From positions 62,001 to 126,000 of the forward strand of contig NZ_RBAK01000014.1 in NCBI RefSeq assembly GCF_003626595.1: a stretch of DNA of 64,000 bases, read 5' to 3'. The stretch comes from Micromonospora endolithica. GTDB taxonomy: Bacteria; Actinomycetota; Actinomycetes; Mycobacteriales; Micromonosporaceae. Below the pieces are notes generated by a model. That model made no database searches and was not told the DNA's origin. It worked only from the letters and a program-made list of their open reading frames with translations. Positions 62,316-64,000 of this stretch are shown here, piece after piece; positions within the stretch are counted from its first letter, which is position 1; each line of letters starts with the position of its first letter. A program made the translations under genes and the position numbers.

Positions 62316-63251
62316 TCAGGCCCGGGTGGCCAGGCGGGCGGCCCGGGCGTCGCGCTTCTCCTCGAACCGGGAGGCGTGCCGCTCCAGGTCGTCGAGGTGC
62401 CCGGCGATCTCGTCGCGGGCGGCCTCGCCGTCGCCGTCCAGCCCGGTCACGGTGAACACGTCCCACTGCCGCAGCACTGGCACCACCACCTCGTCGCGGT
62501 GCTGGCGAAGGTCGTAGATGCCGGCCAGGGCGATCGCCACGGACTTGCGGGCGAAACCGTCGATGCCGGCGCCGGGCATCTGGAAGTCGGCGAGCACGTC
62601 GGCGACCGCGCGCATCGCCTGGCTCGGCGCCAGGTCGAACGCGGCGGCGAGCAGGTTGCGGTAGAACACCATGTGCAGGTTCTCGTCGGCCGCGACCCGG
62701 GCGAGCAGCGCCTCGCAGGCCGGATCGCCGGTGACCCGGCCGGTGTTGCGGTGCGAGATGCGGGTGGCCAGCTCCTGGAACGAGACGTACGCCAGGGAGT
62801 GCAGCACCTCGTCGTCGTGGACGTTCTGGTAGCCGGCCGACATGTGGGTCATCCGGGCCCGCTCCAGCGCCACCGGGTCCACCGCCCGGGTCACCGTCAG
62901 GTAGTCGCGGATCGCCGTGCCGTGCCGGCCCTCCTCGGCGGTCCACCGGTGCACCCAGGTCCCCCAGGCGCCGTCCCGGCCGAAGAGGGTCGCGATCTCG
63001 TGGTGGTACGAGGGCAGGTTGTCCTCGGTGAGCAGGTTGACGATCAGCGCGGTGCGGGCCACCTCGGGCACGGTCGAGTCCTGCGGGGACCACGGCTGCC
63101 CGCCGAGCGGCCCGTCGAAGGTGCGTCCCTCGCTCCACGGCACGTACTCGTGCGGGAACCACTCCTTCGCCACGGACAGGTGCCGGTCGAGGTTCTTCGC
63201 CACGACCGGTTCGAGTTCGGTCAGCAGCGCGGTCTGGCTCAGTGCGGTCAC
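62316..63251 (-). CDS. Acyl-ACP desaturase (diiron)
   Basis: A 311-residue soluble desaturase that puts a double bond into acyl-ACP using ferredoxin electrons. The diiron ligands are spread as TEDNLPSYHHE (about 75-85), WTAEEGRHG, FQELATRISHRN and ADENLHMVFY, each E or H in the family position. GTG start with AGGGAG about 8 bases upstream. A perfect 31-bp palindrome lies 9 bases before the start. No regulator is adjacent. Confidence 0.93.
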   Translation of the reverse strand: MTALSQTALLTELEPVVAKNLDRHLSVAKEWFPHEYVPWSEGRTFDGPLGGQPWSPQDSTVPEVARTALIVNLLTEDNLPSYHHEIATLFGRDGAWGTWVHRWTAEEGRHGTAIRDYLTVTRAVDPVALERARMTHMSAGYQNVHDDEVLHSLAYVSFQELATRISHRNTGRVTGDPACEALLARVAADENLHMVFYRNLLAAAFDLAPSQAMRAVADVLADFQMPGAGIDGFARKSVAIALAGIYDLRQHRDEVVVPVLRQWDVFTVTGLDGDGEAARDEIAGHLDDLERHASRFEEKRDARAARLATRA

Positions 63252-63260
63252 GACGATCTC

Positions 63261-63291
63261 CCTACGGTGGCGTAACTTACGCCACCGTAGG
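63261..63291. promoter_or_regulatory. Perfect 31-bp palindrome upstream of the desaturase, TetR-type operator
   Basis: CCTACGGTGGCGTAA and its exact inverted complement flank a single C. The TTACG/CGTAA centre matches operators of TetR-type fatty-acid regulators. It overlaps the ribosome binding site region, so binding would block expression. Confidence 0.75.
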
Positions 63292-63339
63292 TCCGATCGC
63301 CCGTACGCGCCAGTAGCGTCCCGCCGCGGCGTGCCGGCG

Positions 63340-64000
63340 TCAGCTCACCAGCGGCTTCAGGTCGGCGCGCGGCGGGGTCCACTCCCCCGCCGCGGCGGCG
63401 ACCTGCTCACCGGAGCGGATGTCCTTCACCTGGTCACCGTCGGCGCCCGGGAACCAGACGTACGGGATGCCGCGTCGCTCGGCGTAGCGGATCTGCTTGC
63501 CGAACTTGGCCGCGCTCGGCGACACCTCGGTGGGCACGCCCCTCGACCGCAGGGCGTCGGCGACGGCGTTGCTGGCCGCCCGCTCCTCGGAGTTGGTGAC
63601 CGCGACCAGGACGCAGGTCGGCACGTCCCGGGACACCGACAGCGCGCCGGCGCCGAAGAGCAGGCCGAGCAGCCGGGTCACCCCGATCGAGATGCCCACC
63701 CCGGGGAAGCGGACGGAACCGGAGCTGGCCAGGTCGTCGTACCGGCCGCCGGAGCAGATCGAGCCGAACCGCTCGTAGCCGGCAAGCTGCGTCTCGTACA
63801 CCGTGCCGGTGTAGTAGTCCAGGCCGCGCGCGATGCGCAGGTCCGCCACGCACAGCCCCGGCGAGTGCGCGGCGGCGGCGTCCATCACCCGGACCAGTTC
63901 CTCGACGCCCTCGTCGAGCATCGGGTCGGTCACCCCGAGGGCACGGACCGCGTCGGCGAACGACGCGTCCGGCGCGGAGATCTCGGCCAGCGCCAGGCAC
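63340..64000 (-). CDS. hisS: Histidyl-tRNA synthetase, C-terminal part (gene runs off the right edge)
   Basis: The last 220 residues are visible. RGLDYYTGTVYE (HisA signature) and GGRYDDLASSGSVRFPGVGISIGVTRL belong to the active site; the rest is the anticodon-binding domain (PTCVLVAVTNSEERAASNAV, AAKFGKQIRYAERRGIPYVWF). The sequence is closer to the eukaryote/Streptomyces-like HisRS type than to the classic GFAxGxERL form. The catalytic N-terminus lies outside the window. Confidence 0.94.
   Translation of the reverse strand, partial: CLALAEISAPDASFADAVRALGVTDPMLDEGVEELVRVMDAAAAHSPGLCVADLRIARGLDYYTGTVYETQLAGYERFGSICSGGRYDDLASSGSVRFPGVGISIGVTRLLGLLFGAGALSVSRDVPTCVLVAVTNSEERAASNAVADALRSRGVPTEVSPSAAKFGKQIRYAERRGIPYVWFPGADGDQVKDIRSGEQVAAAAGEWTPPRADLKPLVS

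Overview
The window is a high-GC (visibly about 70% or more) chromosomal segment of a mycelial actinomycete. The set of bldD, mihF (actinobacterial integration host factor), a GTP-type helicase-dead priA, a type 2 pyrF and a streptogrisin-like protease points to Actinomycetia. The short dispersed palindromic repeats make a Micromonosporaceae member (Micromonospora or a relative) the best guess; that taxonomic step is inference. Almost all housekeeping genes lie on the minus strand, so transcription runs from high to low coordinates.

Layout. 1-2194: a cytochrome P450 cut by the left edge, a P-loop kinase/ParB-like fusion protein and a SnoaL-like protein. 2219-8970: priA, metK, coaBC, rpoZ, a degenerate guanylate kinase homologue, mihF and pyrF. 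9080-18982: bioA, then pyrD, carB, carA, pyrC, pyrB and pyrR, the whole pyrimidine pathway with a PyrR-type RNA hairpin directly in front of the pyrR ribosome binding site. 19270-20818: bldD (plus strand) facing nusB and efp. 21249-27686: aroQ, aroB, aroK and aroC of the shikimate pathway, split by a 3.2-kb block of four accessory genes (DUF2243 protein, CtaG-like membrane protein, WYL regulator, alpha/beta hydrolase) that ends in a tandem repeat.

27819-42154 is a polysaccharide locus of eleven minus-strand genes: methyltransferase, GT2 glycosyltransferase, a split PssD/PssE (Alg14/Alg13-like) glycosyltransferase, an APH-like phosphotransferase, a sulfotransferase, a Wzx-like flippase, an O-antigen ligase/polymerase-like protein, a Wzz-like protein with a decayed kinase domain, a hexapeptide acyltransferase, a secreted propeller-like protein and a secreted GH26 enzyme. 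Most neighbours overlap by 4 bases. It looks inserted between aroC and aroE, and could make a sulfated, acylated exopolysaccharide.

42308-53042 returns to conserved core: aroE, mltG, ruvX, alaS, two small membrane-associated proteins, a giant proline-rich membrane protein and rarA. 53119-64000 is mixed: a small membrane protein, a GNAT acetyltransferase converging on an MFS transporter that is paired with an ArsR-type regulator behind a perfect 45-bp palindrome, an RmlD-like reductase, aspS, a DUF998 membrane protein framed by 57-bp inverted repeats, a secreted serine protease, an HxlR regulator divergent from a PaaI thioesterase, an acyl-ACP desaturase behind a perfect 31-bp operator-like palindrome, and the 3' part of hisS.

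No rRNA, tRNA, CRISPR array, transposase or phage gene was recognised. The most unusual items are the kinase/ParB fusion, the guanylate kinase homologue that has lost its key residues, the sulfating polysaccharide locus, and several families of small palindromic or inverted repeats.
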